NCBI RefSeq assembly: GCF_030814415.1
Contig: NZ_JAUSVB010000002.1
Span: 310,001-374,000 of the forward strand
Source: Cellulomonas humilata
Lineage (GTDB): Bacteria; Actinomycetota; Actinomycetes; Actinomycetales; Cellulomonadaceae
DNA: 64,000 nucleotides
Reading direction: 5' to 3'
The translations under genes and the position numbers were made by a program. Below the pieces are notes generated by a model, which was not told where the DNA came from, did no database searches, and was given only the letters and a program-made list of their open reading frames with translations. This document shows, piece after piece, positions 35,516 through 43,716 of this stretch; position 1 is the first letter of the stretch, and every line of letters starts with the position of its first letter.

Positions 35516-36625
35516 TCAGCGCACGGCCCGGTAGGCGGCGACCGTCTGCTCGGCCGTGCGTGCCCAGGTGTGGCGCTCCGCCACCGCCAGGCCGCGGACG
35601 GCCAGGTCGTCATGCTGCGGACCGGACGCGTCGAGCAGCGCCTCCGCCAGGGCGTCGCTGTCCAGGGGGTCGACGAGCAGGGCGGAGTCGGCGGCGAACT
35701 CCGCCATCGAGGTCCCGCGGCTGGTCACGACCGGGACCCCGTGCCCCATCGCCTCCAGGACGGGCAGCCCGAAGCCTTCCCACGTCGAGGGGAACGCGAA
35801 CGCGCGCGCCCCGGCGTACGCCGCGTGGAGGTCGGCGTGCGACAGTCGGCCCAGGACCTTGAGCCGGTCGCCCAGCACCGCGGCCGGCGCCTCGAGGTCC
35901 ACGGATCCCCAGCCGACGGGTCCGACGAGGACGAGGTCCAGGTCGCTGCGGGCGGCCACGTCCCCGAACGCACGCAGGAGCGTGGGGAGGTTCTTGCGCG
36001 GCTCGACCGTGCCGCACCACAGCACGTAGGGGCGCTCGGAGAGCCCGTGCGCGCGTTGGAACTCGGCGAGCGTGGTGGTCGGCACGTCGAGCACGTCCGC
36101 CGCGAGCGGGACCACCCGGAGCCGAGCACGCTCGATGCCGTGGTCGACGCAGTCGAGCGCCGTGAGCTCCGACGGCGTGAGCACCACGTCCGCCTCGGCG
36201 CCGACGATCTCGAGCGCGCGGCGGAAGAACCGGTTGCCGCGGGGCGTGAAGTGCTCCGGTGCCCGCAGGAACGCGAGGTCGTGCACGGTGACCACGAGCG
36301 GGGCCGTCCGGGGCGGGATCGCCCACGTGGTCGCGTGCACCACGTCCGCGTCGCGGGGGACCGAGCTCCGCGGCCGGCGCGTCGTGTGCCACGCGTCGTA
36401 GAGCACGCGCCGTGGCAGCCAGGAGGTCCGTACCGGGATCGGCAGGTCACCGGACGGCGGCGGGGTCGTGTGCCGGGCCGCCACGCCGACCACGTCGACG
36501 TCGTCAGTGCCGGCCAGGGACGTCGCCAGCGACCGGACGTAGGTCCCCGAGCCTCCGGGGAAGGGCTGCCAGAGCTGCTCGACGGTCATCGCCACCCGCA
36601 GGTGCGTGGGCTCGGTCGGGGGCAC
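35516..36625 (-). CDS. Glycosyltransferase family 4
   Basis: 369 residues from GTG at 36625, preceded by a leaderless -10. GT-B fold: VAMTVEQLWQPFPGGSGTYV (acceptor-side glycine loop), VVTVHDLAFLRAPEHF, VLWCGTVEPRKNLPTLL and EGFGLPVLEAMGHGVPVV near residue 282. It resembles the GT4 proteins encoded at 26740 and 36722, a group that commonly uses GDP-mannose. It is divergent from the next GT4 gene across 96 bp. No membrane segment. Confidence 0.87.
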   Translation of the reverse strand: MPPTEPTHLRVAMTVEQLWQPFPGGSGTYVRSLATSLAGTDDVDVVGVAARHTTPPPSGDLPIPVRTSWLPRRVLYDAWHTTRRPRSSVPRDADVVHATTWAIPPRTAPLVVTVHDLAFLRAPEHFTPRGNRFFRRALEIVGAEADVVLTPSELTALDCVDHGIERARLRVVPLAADVLDVPTTTLAEFQRAHGLSERPYVLWCGTVEPRKNLPTLLRAFGDVAARSDLDLVLVGPVGWGSVDLEAPAAVLGDRLKVLGRLSHADLHAAYAGARAFAFPSTWEGFGLPVLEAMGHGVPVVTSRGTSMAEFAADSALLVDPLDSDALAEALLDASGPQHDDLAVRGLAVAERHTWARTAEQTVAAYRAVR

Positions 36626-36631
36626 CGGGCG

Positions 36632-36637
36632 AGCCTA
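36632..36637 (-). promoter_or_regulatory. Leaderless -10 element (TAGGCT)
   Basis: On the minus strand TAGGCT lies 6 nt before the GTG at 36625, with no ribosome site. Confidence 0.5.
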
Positions 36638-36721
36638 GGCCGTCACGTGTCGTCGCGACGACTTGGGTACTCTCGCGGGGGCTGCCGGGACGGGCAGCGA
36701 AGCGATGCGAAGACGGAGCAC

Positions 36722-37864
36722 ATGAAGATCCTGATCGACGCGACAGCGATCCCGGCCGACCGTGGCGGGGTCGGCCGGTACGTCGACGCCCTGCTCCCGG
36801 CGCTCGCCGACGAGGGCGCGACGCTGGTGGTCGTGAGCCAGGACCGGGATGCCGAGGTCCTCTCCGCGCTCGTCCCCTCCGCGGAGGTCGTCGCGGCGCC
36901 GGAGCGCGTGGGCAGCCGGCCGGCGCGCCTGCTGTGGGAGCAGACGGGTCTGGTGTCGCTCGTCCGGTCGACCGGTGCCGACGTCCTGCACAGCCCGCAC
37001 TACACGATGCCACGGCGCTCGCCCGTGCCCGTCGTCGTGACCCTGCACGACGCGACGTTCTTCAGCCACCCCGAGCTGCACTCGCAGGTCAAGGCGCGCT
37101 TCTTCCGTGCGGCCACCCGCACCGCGGTGCGTCGGGCTGCCGCGCTGGTCGTCCCGTCGCGGGCGACCCGGGACGAGGTCGTCCGCTACACGCACAGCTC
37201 CCGCGACGCGTTCTACGTCGCCTACCACGGCGTGGACCGGACGCTCTTTCACCCCGTCACGCAGGAGGAGAAGGACCGCGTCCGGGCGACGCTCGGCCTG
37301 GGCGAGCGTCCGTACGTGGCGTTCCTCGGCACGCTCGAGCCCCGCAAGAACGTGCCCGCTCTGGTGCGCGGCTGGGTCGAGGCGGTGCGCGACCGGCCCG
37401 AGCCGCCGGCTCTCCTGCTCGCGGGTGCACCCGGTTGGGACGCCGAGGTCGACCCGGAGGTCGCCCGGGTCCCGGACGGGCTGCTCGTCCGCCGCACCGG
37501 GTACCTGCCGCTGGCTGACCTGGCCGGATATCTCTCGGGCGCCGAGGTCGTCGCGTATCCCACGCTCGGCGAGGGGTTCGGTCTGCCGGTGCTGGAGGCG
37601 ATGTCCTGCGGAGCGTCGGTCCTCACCACCCGTGAGCTGTCCATGCCTGAGGTCGGCGGCGACGCGGTCGACTACTGCGCGACCGACGACGCGTCCATCG
37701 CCGCGGGGCTGCGCTCGCTGCTGGACGGGCCGGAGCACCGCGCCGAGCTCGCGGCGGCGGCGGTCGCGCGCGCCGACGAGTTCACCTGGCAGCGTGCGGC
37801 GCGGACCCACCTCGCCGCGTTCGAGGCGGCCCTCGGCGGCAAGAAGCGCACCGAGGTCGACTAG
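36722..37864 (+). CDS. Glycosyltransferase family 4
   Basis: 380 residues from ATG at 36722 (ACGGAG upstream). GT-B fold: KILIDATAIPADRGGVGRYV, VVVTLHDATFFSHPELH, VAFLGTLEPRKNVPALV and GEGFGLPVLEAMSCGASVLT near residue 282, with the final helix FTWQRAARTHLAAFE. It belongs to the same mannosyltransferase-like group as its two neighbours. rfbD follows 70 bp downstream with its own ribosome site and is probably in the same transcript. Donor sugar is not certain. Confidence 0.87.
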   Translation: MKILIDATAIPADRGGVGRYVDALLPALADEGATLVVVSQDRDAEVLSALVPSAEVVAAPERVGSRPARLLWEQTGLVSLVRSTGADVLHSPHYTMPRRSPVPVVVTLHDATFFSHPELHSQVKARFFRAATRTAVRRAAALVVPSRATRDEVVRYTHSSRDAFYVAYHGVDRTLFHPVTQEEKDRVRATLGLGERPYVAFLGTLEPRKNVPALVRGWVEAVRDRPEPPALLLAGAPGWDAEVDPEVARVPDGLLVRRTGYLPLADLAGYLSGAEVVAYPTLGEGFGLPVLEAMSCGASVLTTRELSMPEVGGDAVDYCATDDASIAAGLRSLLDGPEHRAELAAAAVARADEFTWQRAARTHLAAFEAALGGKKRTEVD

Positions 37865-37934
37865 CCTGTCCGGGTCGTCCGACGAGACGGGCGACCGGGT
37901 CACCGCGCGAGGCGGTCGAGGAGACGGAGTCGAC

Positions 37935-38789
37935 GTGCGCTGGTTGGTCGTGGGTGCGACCGGGATGCTCGGCCAGGACCTGTGCACGATGCTCCGCGAA
38001 CGCGGCGAGCACGTCACGCCTCTGAGCCGCGCCGAGCTCGACGTGACGGACGCCGGCGCCACGGCGGGGATCGCCCAGGGGTTCGACGTCGTGGTGAACT
38101 GTGCGGCATACACCGCAGTCGACGCGGCCGAGTCGGACGAGTCGACGGCGTTCGCGGTCAACGCGGTCGGCGCGGAGCACATCGCTCGCGCGGCGCACGC
38201 CGCGGGGGCCCGGATCGTGCACGTCTCGACGGACTACGTCTTCGACGGGCAGGCGTCGACCGCCTACGCCGAGGACGCCCCGGTCGCCCCCCGGTCCGCG
38301 TACGGGCGCACCAAGTGCGCGGGGGAGTGGGCCGTCCGCAGCGTCGCGCCCGACCACCTCGTGGTCCGCACGGCGTGGCTGTACGGCGCTCACGGCCCGT
38401 GCTTCCCCACGACGATCGTCCGGGTGCTGGGCGAGCGCGGCGCGATCGACGTCGTCGACGACCAGCTGGGTCAGCCGACGTGGACGGCGGACCTGGCCGA
38501 CCTGATCCACCGGCTCGTCGTGGCCGGAGCGCCGGCCGGCACGTACCACGGCACCTCGTCGGGCCGGACGTCGTGGCACGGGTTCGCCGCTGCCGCGGTG
38601 CGCTCCGCCGGGCTGGACGCGACGGCGGTCGCACCCACGACGAGCGACGCGTTCGTCCGCCCCGCGCCCCGGCCGGCCTACTCGGTCCTGGGGCACGACG
38701 CGCTGCGCGCCGTCGGCGTCGAGCCGATCGGCGACTGGGCGCAGCGGTGGGACGAGGCGGCGCCGATCGTGCTGGCGCCCACCTCGTAA
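37935..38789 (+). CDS. rfbD: dTDP-4-dehydrorhamnose reductase
   Basis: 284 residues from GTG at 37935 (GGAG 5 nt upstream). It reduces dTDP-4-keto-rhamnose to dTDP-L-rhamnose with NAD(P)H. Motifs: VVGATGMLGQDL, VVNCAAYTAVDAAESD, HVSTDYVFDGQ and YGRTKCAGEWAV (Tyr/Lys), then RTAWLYG. Length is that of a stand-alone RfbD. Some actinobacteria fuse RfbC to RfbD, but this protein has no epimerase domain. It sits after GT genes rather than beside rfbA or rfbB. Confidence 0.94.
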   Translation: MRWLVVGATGMLGQDLCTMLRERGEHVTPLSRAELDVTDAGATAGIAQGFDVVVNCAAYTAVDAAESDESTAFAVNAVGAEHIARAAHAAGARIVHVSTDYVFDGQASTAYAEDAPVAPRSAYGRTKCAGEWAVRSVAPDHLVVRTAWLYGAHGPCFPTTIVRVLGERGAIDVVDDQLGQPTWTADLADLIHRLVVAGAPAGTYHGTSSGRTSWHGFAAAAVRSAGLDATAVAPTTSDAFVRPAPRPAYSVLGHDALRAVGVEPIGDWAQRWDEAAPIVLAPTS

Positions 38790-38799
38790 ACCTCCGGGA

Positions 38800-40896
38800 T
38801 CACCCGACGGTGAAGCCCCGGCACGCGAACGCCGGGTTGGGGCCACCGCTCGCGTCGATGCCGTAGGCGCACAGCGTGTGCTGGCCCGGCGTCGACGGGA
38901 GGGCGACGGTGTAGCCGTGCAGGTCGCCCTTGCCGTAGACCGCCCCGACGTCCGGCCGCGAGATGTCGGCGGTCGTGGCACCGGCCCACCCACCGTCGAT
39001 GTAGAAGTGCACGCCGATCGGTGCGGTGGTGTCCGGGTCGAACGCCCAGCCGGAGACGGTCGCCGTGGTGCCGGAGACCGAGATCGCGTCGATGACGCCG
39101 GTGGGCAAGGCGTTGACGGCTGCTGGGGCGGCCCCGGTGAACGACCGACAGTCGAGCTCGGTCTCGGCGCCAGAACTGGAGTCCAGCCCGCGCACACAGA
39201 CCCTGTGCGGCCCAGCCGTTGCGGGGAACGCGACGGTGTACCCGTGCAGGTCGCCGTTGCCGTAGGCCGCAGCGACATCCGGCCGGGAGGCATTGGCGCT
39301 CCCGTTCGCCACCGCGACGCCGTCGAGGTACACGCGGACCCCGATGGGCGAGACCGTGTTCGGGTCGAACGCCCAGCCGGAGACGGACGCCGTCGCACCG
39401 TTGACCGTCACGGCGTCGACGACACCGATCGGCGCCTTCTGCACGGCCGCCGCCGTGGTGAAGCTCCGGCAGGCGATCCCCGGGTTGGGTCCACCGGTGG
39501 TGTCGATGCCGTACGCACAGACGGAGTGGCTCCCGGGAGTGACCGTCAATGTGATGGAGAACCCGTGGTTGTCGCCGTTGCGGTAGATCGCACCGACGTC
39601 GGCCCGCGGCAGGGTCGCGTCGACCGCGCCGCCCCAGCCGCCGTCGACGTAGAAGTGCACGCCGATCGGCGCAGACGTGTCCGGGTCGAACGCCCAGCCG
39701 GCGAGCGTCACCTCGGACCCGTTGACCGTCACCGTGTCGAGCGCGCCGAGCGGCGGCTTGTTGACGACCGTGGCCGAGCGGCAGCCCAGCTCGGTGTTCC
39801 GGCCGCCGTTGCCGTCCACCGCGACGGCGCAGACCCGGTGGGTCCCCGCCGCGGCCGGGACGGAGATCTGGTAGCCGTGCAGCTCGCCCTTGCCGTAGAC
39901 GGCGGCGACGTCGGCCCGCGGGATCGACGCGGTCGCCGCGCCCGCCCAGCCGCCGTCGACGAACACGTGGACCGACAGCGACGCCGTGGTGTCGGGGTCG
40001 AGGGTCCAGCCGGAGACCGTCACCGTCGACGGGCCGCCCGTGGCGGCGTCGAGCACGCCGATCGGGGCGCGCTGCGTGGTCGGGCCGAACCAGTCCGTGA
40101 AGTAGTTCCAGAAGTTGCGGTTGCCGTACGACGAGCACGAGTCGCCCGTCCCGTAGCCCGCGCGCAGCGACGCGGCGTTCGGCTGGTACGGCGTGTAGTT
40201 GTACAGGCCGGCGGTGGCCTGGCTCTGGATCAGGACCGGTGCGCTCCCGCACGCGGCGTTCGGGTGGAAGAGGACGTTGTTCACGATCCCCACGCGGTGG
40301 CCGTAGCGCGTCGGGTTCAGCGCGTAGTTCCGGAACTGCGACGCGGCCGAGTAGACCTGGTTGAAGAATCCGTAGTACTGCGCGTCGCACGCGGCCGTGT
40401 CCGGGCAGCCGTAGCCCATCGCGCTGCGGTACCGGTTGGCGTAGAGGCCCGAGCCCGACCCGCGCACGAGGCCCTGCTCCTTCTGGAGGGTCACCAGGAT
40501 GACCTGCGGGTTGATCCCGCACGCCCGGGCGACCTTCTCGATGATGCTGGCGGCGTTCTCGTTCACGGCTCCCACGTATCCACCGGGGCACCTGTCGGTC
40601 GCCGCCCGCGAGGTCGTGTCCTGCCGGAAGTTCTTCAGGCAGGGGGTGCCGTCCGCGCCGGGCACGCACGATCCCCCCATCTGGTCGAGGAACACCTGGA
40701 TGTCCGAGGCGCGCATCGTCGTGGAGTCGAAGAAGATCGCGTCGCTGATGATCAGGCCCGGGTCGAACGCCCCGGTGTCGGCCGCCGACGCGGGAGCGGG
40801 GGAGGAGACGGCCGCGAGGCCGACGGCGAGCACGGTGACGACCAGGGCTCGAAGCATGCGGTTCGCGCGGTGCGCGGCGGTGGGGGGCATGGTCAC
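38800..40896 (-). CDS. Secreted wall protein: lysozyme-like domain plus four repeats
   Basis: 698 residues from GTG at 40896, which overlaps the upstream stop (GTGA) and has GAGG before it; ATG 40890 is an alternative. Signal peptide with probable cleavage after ASA (38). Residues 40-275 form a cysteine-containing domain with ISDAIFFDSTTMRASDIQVF, GCPDTAACDAQYYGFFNQVY and PQVILVTLQKEQGLV; the Glu in LQKEQGL (140) sits where lytic transglycosylases and glucosaminidases have theirs. Four repeats of about 100 residues follow (277-378, 382-480, 487-587, 597-698), each with GWxxDPxT, a VHxYxDG strand and a C-terminal Cys pair. A wall-hydrolase role is inferred, not proven. The repeats match those of the amidase at 43712. 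Confidence 0.75.
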   Translation of the reverse strand: MTMPPTAAHRANRMLRALVVTVLAVGLAAVSSPAPASAADTGAFDPGLIISDAIFFDSTTMRASDIQVFLDQMGGSCVPGADGTPCLKNFRQDTTSRAATDRCPGGYVGAVNENAASIIEKVARACGINPQVILVTLQKEQGLVRGSGSGLYANRYRSAMGYGCPDTAACDAQYYGFFNQVYSAASQFRNYALNPTRYGHRVGIVNNVLFHPNAACGSAPVLIQSQATAGLYNYTPYQPNAASLRAGYGTGDSCSSYGNRNFWNYFTDWFGPTTQRAPIGVLDAATGGPSTVTVSGWTLDPDTTASLSVHVFVDGGWAGAATASIPRADVAAVYGKGELHGYQISVPAAAGTHRVCAVAVDGNGGRNTELGCRSATVVNKPPLGALDTVTVNGSEVTLAGWAFDPDTSAPIGVHFYVDGGWGGAVDATLPRADVGAIYRNGDNHGFSITLTVTPGSHSVCAYGIDTTGGPNPGIACRSFTTAAAVQKAPIGVVDAVTVNGATASVSGWAFDPNTVSPIGVRVYLDGVAVANGSANASRPDVAAAYGNGDLHGYTVAFPATAGPHRVCVRGLDSSSGAETELDCRSFTGAAPAAVNALPTGVIDAISVSGTTATVSGWAFDPDTTAPIGVHFYIDGGWAGATTADISRPDVGAVYGKGDLHGYTVALPSTPGQHTLCAYGIDASGGPNPAFACRGFTVG
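38803..40068 (-). repeat. Four tandem ~300-bp coding repeats (GWxxDPxT family)
   Basis: Four units of about 100 codons inside the secreted protein. DNA identity is high around the core that encodes GWAFDPDTxAPIGVHFYxDGGW, including 14-20-bp identical stretches shared with the amidase gene 4-5 kb away. Confidence 0.85.
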
Positions 40897-41441
40897 GGGA
40901 CCTCGATCGTCAGGGGTGCGGACGTTGCGAGCGATGCGGACGACCCGTAGTCGACGATCGCGTTCCAGGTGCCGGAGCCGAGCTCCGATCGGGGGATGGT
41001 CAGGAGGTCGCACGAGGTCGTGCTGGCGTCCGCGTAGGCGGTCGAGCGTGCCGTCGCCGTCAGCGACGACTTCGTCAGGGTGAGGGTGCAGACGCCGTCG
41101 TTCTCGACGACCGAGGCGTACCCGCTGGCCTCGACGGCACCGCTCGTCCCGTTCCACACCAGCGACGTGATGACGAGGGTCGCCTGCTGACGCGGGTCCG
41201 CCGGCGCGGCCGTCGGCTCGGCGCCGGGGACCGGGGTCTGGACAGGCTCGACCGAGGGCGTCGACGGTGCGGTCGTCGTCGCGATCGGGTCGGGCGTCGT
41301 GGAGGGCTGCGACGCGGACGTCGACGGGCTCGGTCCATCCGACTGCTCGGCGCTGTCGCCCGGTGACCCGGTGCACGCGGCGACGAGCACGAGAACGGGC
41401 AGCAGCCAGGCGGCGCGCGGCGGACGATCGGGGAAGGACAT
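40893..41441 (-). CDS. Putative lipoprotein
   Basis: 182 residues from ATG at 41441 (GAGG upstream). A signal peptide ends in the lipobox LVAAC (Cys23). A Ser/Thr/Pro-rich linker follows (about 25-90), then a compact C-terminal domain (about 95-182) rich in beta strands with two cysteines (VCTLTL, SCDLLTIP) that may pair. I recognise no family. It is coupled by a 4-bp overlap to the secreted repeat protein, so the two probably act together at the cell surface; a chaperone or inhibitor for the putative hydrolase is one possibility. Confidence 0.75.
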   Translation of the reverse strand: MSFPDRPPRAAWLLPVLVLVAACTGSPGDSAEQSDGPSPSTSASQPSTTPDPIATTTAPSTPSVEPVQTPVPGAEPTAAPADPRQQATLVITSLVWNGTSGAVEASGYASVVENDGVCTLTLTKSSLTATARSTAYADASTTSCDLLTIPRSELGSGTWNAIVDYGSSASLATSAPLTIEVP

Positions 41442-41612
41442 GGTGCCTCGACGCAGTCGGGGTGAGCGGGGACGAACCCACGGTAGCCATCGAACGCCCA
41501 CTTCCTGGGTTCCGCCGCGTGTCTCACCCGAACCCGCTTGCGCCGATGTCGCAATCGTGCATCGATGCCCGAATCGGAGCGCGTGCTGGTCGGTCGGTCG
41601 GGGGCAGTGCCT

Positions 41613-41618
41613 TATTCT
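41613..41618 (+). promoter_or_regulatory. Leaderless -10 element (TATTCT)
   Basis: TATTCT, one of the better -10 matches here, lies 8 nt before the GTG at 41627. Confidence 0.5.
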
Positions 41619-41626
41619 GGGGCGTT

Positions 41627-43684
41627 GTGCACACCACCCCCGCCGCCGTCCTCGACGACGCCAACGCCGCGCCAGATCGCGGTGATGGTGCGCCGGTCCG
41701 CCCCTCGCGAGCGCTGGACGTCCCGTTCTGGGCCCGGTCGCTGGTCGGTGGAGCGGTCGCGTTTGTCGCTGTGCTCGGGGTGCTCGCGATCGCTGACGTG
41801 CCGGGCGAGCTCCTCCTCGGGCTGCTCGCGCTGGTCACCGTCCTGGCCCCGACGTCGCGCGAGCTCTCGCGCCGGCTGCTGATCGCCGGTCCCGTCCTGC
41901 TCGGCGGTATCCCGCTGCTGTGGTGGTGGCGCCTCCCGCTGTCGGGCGTGGGCGGGCATGCCGGACTCCTGCTCGCCATGGTGACCGGTGGTGTCGTGGC
42001 CTGGCTCGTGGCCGGCCCGCGGGTCCTGAGCCGCGCGCGTCTGCTGCTGCCGCGGGTGCGGTGGGCCGACGGCGTGCTCGTGCTGGGCGCGCTCGTCGCC
42101 ACCTGGGTCTACCTGCCGTCGTTGCGCGCCTCGAGCCCCGAGGTCACGCTGTCGCGACTGCTGCGGGGGTGGGACAACTCGGCGCACTTCGACATGGCCG
42201 CGATGATCTACAACCACGGCGTCGTCATCAGCCACATCCCATCGGGTCCGTTGGGCCAGTGGTCGTACGCGCAGTACCCGCAGGGGTTCCACACCGTCAC
42301 GGCGACGCTGCTCGAGGCGCTGCTCGGTCCCGCCGACGCCGGCGTGGACCCCGGCGCGCTCCTCGGTGCCTACGGCCGGTCGATGATGCTCGTGGTGCTC
42401 CTCGGTGTGGTCATGGTGCTCGCCGGGATCACCTCGCTGCCCGCGCTGCGCCGCCGGCCCCTGGTCGCCTTCCCGGCCGTGATGTTCGTCGTGGCGACGT
42501 TCACGCTGGGTCCCGGCGGGATGCTCATCCACGACGGGTTCCCCAACTTCGTCCTCGCCGTCACCTTCGTGGCGGCGATCCCGCTGCTCGTCATCCAGAT
42601 GACCCGGCCGCTGTCGCCGGTCTTCCTCGCGGCGCTCGGCGGTGCGGCGGTCGGCATCGCCCACAACTGGTCGCTGCTGCTGTCCATGGGTGCGCTCGGC
42701 GTGGTGGCGATCTTCTTCCCGCGCTCCCGGCTCCGGTGGAGCACCGACCGCCGCACCTGGGTCGCGCCCGCGATCATCACGGTCGTGACGCTGATCGGGC
42801 TGGGCCAGGCCTGGACGATGCTGCGGCACCAGCCTGGCCTCGGCAACCTGCTCGGACTGGGCGGCGGCGTGACGTCCGTCCCGTTCGGGCAGCTGGTGCT
42901 GACGTCGGTCGGTGCCGTCGCAGCGTGCGCCCTCCTGTTCGTCCAGACCCGGCGGACGCGGGGCCCGTGGGCCGGCGACGCCGAGCGCACCGCATGGGTG
43001 GGCCTGGTCCCGCTGGCCGGGGTCGTGTTCGCCACGGTGCTCGCCATCTCGCAGATCCAGGCGCAGGGCGATGTCGCCTACTACTTCTGGAAGTACGCGA
43101 TCGCCCTGCAGCTCGTCTCGGCCGTCGTCCTCGTGGTCGCGCTCGTCATGGTCCTGCGCCCCGTCGGACCTCGCCGGTCTCTGCCGGTCCGCGCCGTCGG
43201 TGGGACGGCGCTCGTGCTCACCGGCGTCGCCGCGCTCCTGGTCTACGGGCTTCCCACCAAGCTGCCGACGACGCTCGGTGGCGGTGTGGCCCCGGGTGGG
43301 CTCTCGCGTGCCGACTTCGTGGCGCTCGCCCTGGCGCCCGTCCCGGCGTCGGACGCGGTCAACCTGATCGACGCGGCCCGCGAACCGCGCCCCGAGTCGG
43401 ACGGCCCCCGGACCTTCCTGCCGTACCCGTGGGCCGGACAGATCCCGCCCATGATGGCGGCCCAGTGGTTCGACGCGCTGACCGGACGGTGGATCGACGA
43501 GACGCAGCGCCTGCTGCCCGACGACGCGCCCGACGGGATCAGCATCGACAACGCGATCACGGCGGTTCGCAAGGTGCTCGCCGCGAACCCCGACGTCATC
43601 GTCGTCGTGGGACCCGAGTACCTGAACCCGGTCAAGGCCGCGATGGAGAGCCGAGGCTGGGGCGACCGGGTCCAGTCCTGGTGA
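41627..43684 (+). CDS. DUF6541-type polytopic membrane protein, putative GT-C
   Basis: 685 residues, 12 or more hydrophobic helices (first about 33-80, last about 515-535), then a soluble extracytoplasmic tail of about 140 residues. The loop after the first helix block reads LRGWDNSAHFDMAAMIYNHG; acidic residues in such a first loop (WDNSAHFD) are where GT-C glycosyltransferases bind metal and the polyprenyl-phosphate sugar. The family matches actinobacterial DUF6541 proteins found in wall-polysaccharide loci. I infer a polyprenyl-P-sugar-dependent transferase or polymerase; this is not proven. It is convergent with the amidase gene. Confidence 0.78.
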   Translation: MHTTPAAVLDDANAAPDRGDGAPVRPSRALDVPFWARSLVGGAVAFVAVLGVLAIADVPGELLLGLLALVTVLAPTSRELSRRLLIAGPVLLGGIPLLWWWRLPLSGVGGHAGLLLAMVTGGVVAWLVAGPRVLSRARLLLPRVRWADGVLVLGALVATWVYLPSLRASSPEVTLSRLLRGWDNSAHFDMAAMIYNHGVVISHIPSGPLGQWSYAQYPQGFHTVTATLLEALLGPADAGVDPGALLGAYGRSMMLVVLLGVVMVLAGITSLPALRRRPLVAFPAVMFVVATFTLGPGGMLIHDGFPNFVLAVTFVAAIPLLVIQMTRPLSPVFLAALGGAAVGIAHNWSLLLSMGALGVVAIFFPRSRLRWSTDRRTWVAPAIITVVTLIGLGQAWTMLRHQPGLGNLLGLGGGVTSVPFGQLVLTSVGAVAACALLFVQTRRTRGPWAGDAERTAWVGLVPLAGVVFATVLAISQIQAQGDVAYYFWKYAIALQLVSAVVLVVALVMVLRPVGPRRSLPVRAVGGTALVLTGVAALLVYGLPTKLPTTLGGGVAPGGLSRADFVALALAPVPASDAVNLIDAAREPRPESDGPRTFLPYPWAGQIPPMMAAQWFDALTGRWIDETQRLLPDDAPDGISIDNAITAVRKVLAANPDVIVVVGPEYLNPVKAAMESRGWGDRVQSW

Positions 43685-43716
43685 CCGGACCGGGGACCGG
43701 CCGCCGGGCGGTCACC
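43680..43716. terminator. Inverted repeat over the convergent stops (DUF6541 gene / amidase)
   Basis: GGTGACCG and CGGTCACC pair over 8 bp and enclose a GC-rich loop of 21 nt. The structure includes the stop codon on each strand. It is plausible as a bidirectional terminator, but the loop is long. Confidence 0.45.

Noticed and set aside
37935..38789. Fused RfbC-RfbD enzyme
   Set aside because: The protein is only 284 residues and contains just the reductase; no cupin epimerase domain is present.
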